A stretch of DNA of 6,423 nucleotides, taken from positions 1 to 6,423 of the forward strand of contig JADFHG010000228.1 in the NCBI GenBank assembly GCA_022567365.1. Reading direction: 5' to 3'. The notes below the pieces were generated by a model. It saw nothing but the letters and a program-made list of their open reading frames with translations. It was not told the origin of the DNA and did no database searches. Numbering within the stretch: the first letter of the stretch is position 1; every line of letters starts with the position of its first letter. The DNA is from Planctomycetota bacterium. GTDB taxonomy: Bacteria; Planctomycetota; Phycisphaerae; UBA1845. A program made the position numbers and the translations under genes. Shown here in pieces: positions 5,343 through 6,423 of the stretch.

Positions 5343-5398
5343 GGCGGTCGCCGTTCCACACCCGAGGGCGGGTGTGCTACATTGCCGATGGACACAAG
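5343..5398 (+). repeat. 56-bp direct repeat, copy 2 (contains hairpin 4)
   Basis: Identical to 5209-5264. Hairpin 4 is CACACCC (5357-5363), GAGGGC, GGGTGTG (5370-5376). Flanking bases differ from copy 1 (TCGAT before, TCGCCG after), so the copy ends are well defined. It lies about 50 bases upstream of the next ORF. Confidence 0.9.
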
Positions 5399-5411
5399 TC
5401 GCCGTGGGCGG

Positions 5412-5439
5412 TTGCATACGATCCGCGACCACCTATAAT
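5412..5439 (+). promoter_or_regulatory. Predicted promoter directly before the ORF at 5449
   Basis: A perfect TATAAT lies at 5434-5439, with TTGCAT at 5412-5417 upstream at 16-base spacing (the TTG matches). Transcription would start near 5446, three bases from the ATG at 5449. The transcript would be leaderless or nearly so for that ORF. If that ORF is not real, the promoter could serve secD with a leader of roughly 580 bases. Confidence 0.5.
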
Positions 5440-5448
5440 GCCCGATCT

Positions 5449-5913
5449 ATGCGATTCGACGCTATTACCTTTCTGATAGGTGGCCTGTCGGCAGCAGTCG
5501 TCTTGGTGGCGGCCGAGGCCGGGCTGACGCGCCTGAACCCGGAGCACGAAGAGTCCGCCATGGGGCCTCGCCATGGGGAATCGCACAGCTGTTGCTCGCA
5601 CTCTGTGACAGACAACGAGCATCCTTGCCCTCCCCGTGACGAGGAGTCGGATCAAGAGCGCGGCGACGATGCGTCGGTCGTTGCCGTATGGCCGGAGTCG
5701 CCGTCATCGACGCTGCGCGCTCAGCGCGTTGCCCTTGCCACGCGCGTCTTGACGGGTCCGGGGCATCATTCGGCACACGTCAATGGGGATTTCGGCGGCG
5801 TTCGCCGGCAGCCATATCCGCCGTCTACGCCGATGCCGATCGCGATCTCGAGTCTCGCCACGACCGCGCCGCAGTTGCGCCCCCACGCGCCCCCCCACCG
5901 TCGTTTGACGTAG
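5449..5913 (+). CDS. Hypothetical small membrane-anchored protein (doubtful)
   Basis: A 154-residue ORF I do not recognise. Residues 6-28 are a good single membrane segment (ITFLIGGLSAAVVLVAAEAG). The rest is hydrophilic, with a His/Cys-rich patch (HSCCSH, HPC) around residues 45-60, an acidic stretch after it, and a Pro/His/Arg-rich tail of low information. By hand count about a quarter of its codons end in A or T, an unremarkable profile that neither proves nor excludes coding. In favour is the perfect TATAAT nine bases before the ATG. Against it are the lack of a ribosome site and of any domain. In many bacteria yajC precedes secD, but nothing YajC-specific is visible here. The open frame extends upstream to 5140 only through repeat DNA. 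It could also be a decayed gene or non-coding leader. Confidence 0.35.
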   Translation: MRFDAITFLIGGLSAAVVLVAAEAGLTRLNPEHEESAMGPRHGESHSCCSHSVTDNEHPCPPRDEESDQERGDDASVVAVWPESPSSTLRAQRVALATRVLTGPGHHSAHVNGDFGGVRRQPYPPSTPMPIAISSLATTAPQLRPHAPPHRRLT

Positions 5914-6029
5914 GCAGGTGGCGTACCCCTTCGCCGCGCCCCGCGCGCGCGAGATCAATCAAACAACCTAAACACTATAACAGGCCATGAGCGGACGGTC
6001 GCGCGCCGCCCGCCACGGAGATACAGACG
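5914..6029 (+). promoter_or_regulatory. secD upstream region with candidate -10 and ribosome site
   Basis: A TATAAC at 5976-5981 could be a -10 box, but no convincing -35 is present. GGAG at 6017-6020 lies 9 bases before the secD ATG and is a good ribosome site. A 16-codon ORF starts at 5987 and ends at 6037, overlapping the secD start in another frame. It has no clear ribosome site. Confidence 0.35.
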
Positions 6030-6423
6030 ATGAATGATGAAAACAGGGCAATGAAATGGGCGTTCGTCGTGACCCTCGTCGTCCTCGCGATCGTGATCCT
6101 TTACCCGCCGTCAAAAACGCTCAAGCCGGGTATCGACCTCGCCGGCGGTATCAGCCTTCTTTACGAAATCGATGTCACCGGGCTCGAGAAAGGCGAGATC
6201 GATAACTTGTCCGAGCGCATGATGGCGATCCTAAAGGATCGCGTCGATCCGACCGGACAGATGAACATCGAGTGGCGGCCGGTGGGCAACACGCGCCTCG
6301 AGATACGCATGCCGTTCCCGTCGAAAGAGGCGAAGGAGCGTCGCGACACGTGGAACGCGGTGCAGACGCGGCTTACGACCATGAACGTCGGTCGATTCGA
6401 AGTGGAACGAGCCCTACAGGAGG
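6030..6423 (+). CDS. secD: Protein translocase subunit SecD, N-terminal part (runs off window)
   Basis: The first 131 codons are present and the frame is open at the window edge. SecD works with SecF in the inner membrane, using the proton gradient to help complete protein export through SecYEG. Residues 10-26 form the first membrane helix (WAFVVTLVVLAIVILYP). It is followed by KPGIDLAGGISLLYEID (32-48), the counterpart of the conserved SecD motif usually written GLDLxGG. LKDRVDPTGQMNIEWRPVGN (68-87) and LEIRMPFP (90-97) match the start of the first periplasmic domain, where RVDP is well conserved. The start at 6030 has GGAG at 6017-6020. Met8 is an alternative without a better site. Some planctomycetes have a SecDF fusion as I recall, which cannot be judged here. 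Its product would serve export of the PEP-CTERM and lipoprotein gene products in this window. Confidence 0.9.
   Translation, partial: MNDENRAMKWAFVVTLVVLAIVILYPPSKTLKPGIDLAGGISLLYEIDVTGLEKGEIDNLSERMMAILKDRVDPTGQMNIEWRPVGNTRLEIRMPFPSKEAKERRDTWNAVQTRLTTMNVGRFEVERALQE

Larger units (their letters stand above)
5136..5448. other. Non-coding repeat block between the CPBP gene and the next ORF
   Basis: This 313-base stretch holds four hairpins with a common loop and two copies of a 56-bp repeat, listed separately, and then a predicted promoter. An open frame runs through it, but its translation is repeat-derived Pro/Arg/Ala-rich sequence without domain character. I see no gene here. Confidence 0.7.

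Noticed and set aside
5159..5398. CRISPR array
   Set aside because: Repeats are palindromic, one is inverted, spacing is irregular, stems differ, only two 56-bp copies exist and no cas gene is near.
5140..5448. Upstream part of the open frame that ends at 5913
   Set aside because: It translates the hairpin repeats, and the same repeats stay open in other frames, so openness reflects composition, not coding.
5556..5578. CGCCATGGGG repeated at an offset of 13 bases, suggesting a duplication frameshift in the ORF at 5449
   Set aside because: The repeat is only 10 bases and no better reading frame appears on either side of it.

Overview
The window looks like chromosomal DNA of a GC-rich Gram-negative bacterium with an outer membrane, most likely a member of the Planctomycetota (Phycisphaerae-like). 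This rests on PEP-CTERM surface proteins, a SecD whose N-terminal region resembles planctomycete versions as I remember them, a GAF-SpoIIE phosphatase of a type common in that phylum, and several kinds of dispersed palindromic repeat. The taxonomic call is inference. No marker gene fixes it.

Layout from left to right: (1) the last 18 codons of a PEP-CTERM-like protein (1-59), two hairpins (66-113), then a complete PEP-CTERM protein gene (187-858). The 3' end and stop codon of that gene lie inside a repeat element (about 811-960) made of tandem CAAACC/G-run units, a large imperfect inverted repeat and a GGGAATAAA tandem. (2) On the minus strand, a von Willebrand factor A lipoprotein (1015-2625). 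(3) A 265-bp divergent intergenic region with a perfect TATAAT on each strand. (4) On the plus strand, a GAF plus SpoIIE/RsbU-type PP2C serine phosphatase (2891-4189), a GCGGGC palindrome, and a CPBP-family membrane protein with an altered first motif (4293-5135). (5) A 313-bp non-coding block (5136-5448) holding four hairpins that share the loop GAGGGC (one copy inverted) and a perfect 56-bp direct repeat. (6) A doubtful small membrane-anchored ORF directly behind a TATAAT box (5449-5913). (7) The 5' end of secD (6030 to the window edge).

The genes do not form one obvious pathway. The common theme is the cell envelope: exported and sorted PEP-CTERM proteins, a lipoprotein, an intramembrane protease-like protein and the Sec translocase accessory subunit. 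The phosphatase is the only evident signalling component, and no STAS or anti-sigma partner is visible. The divergent arrangement makes shared control of the VWA and phosphatase genes possible but not shown.

The most unusual material is in the repeats. The GAGGGC-loop hairpins keep both stem pairing and loop while the stem sequence changes, and another repeat element supplies the end of the PEP-CTERM reading frame. I found no CRISPR array, tRNA, rRNA or transposase gene.
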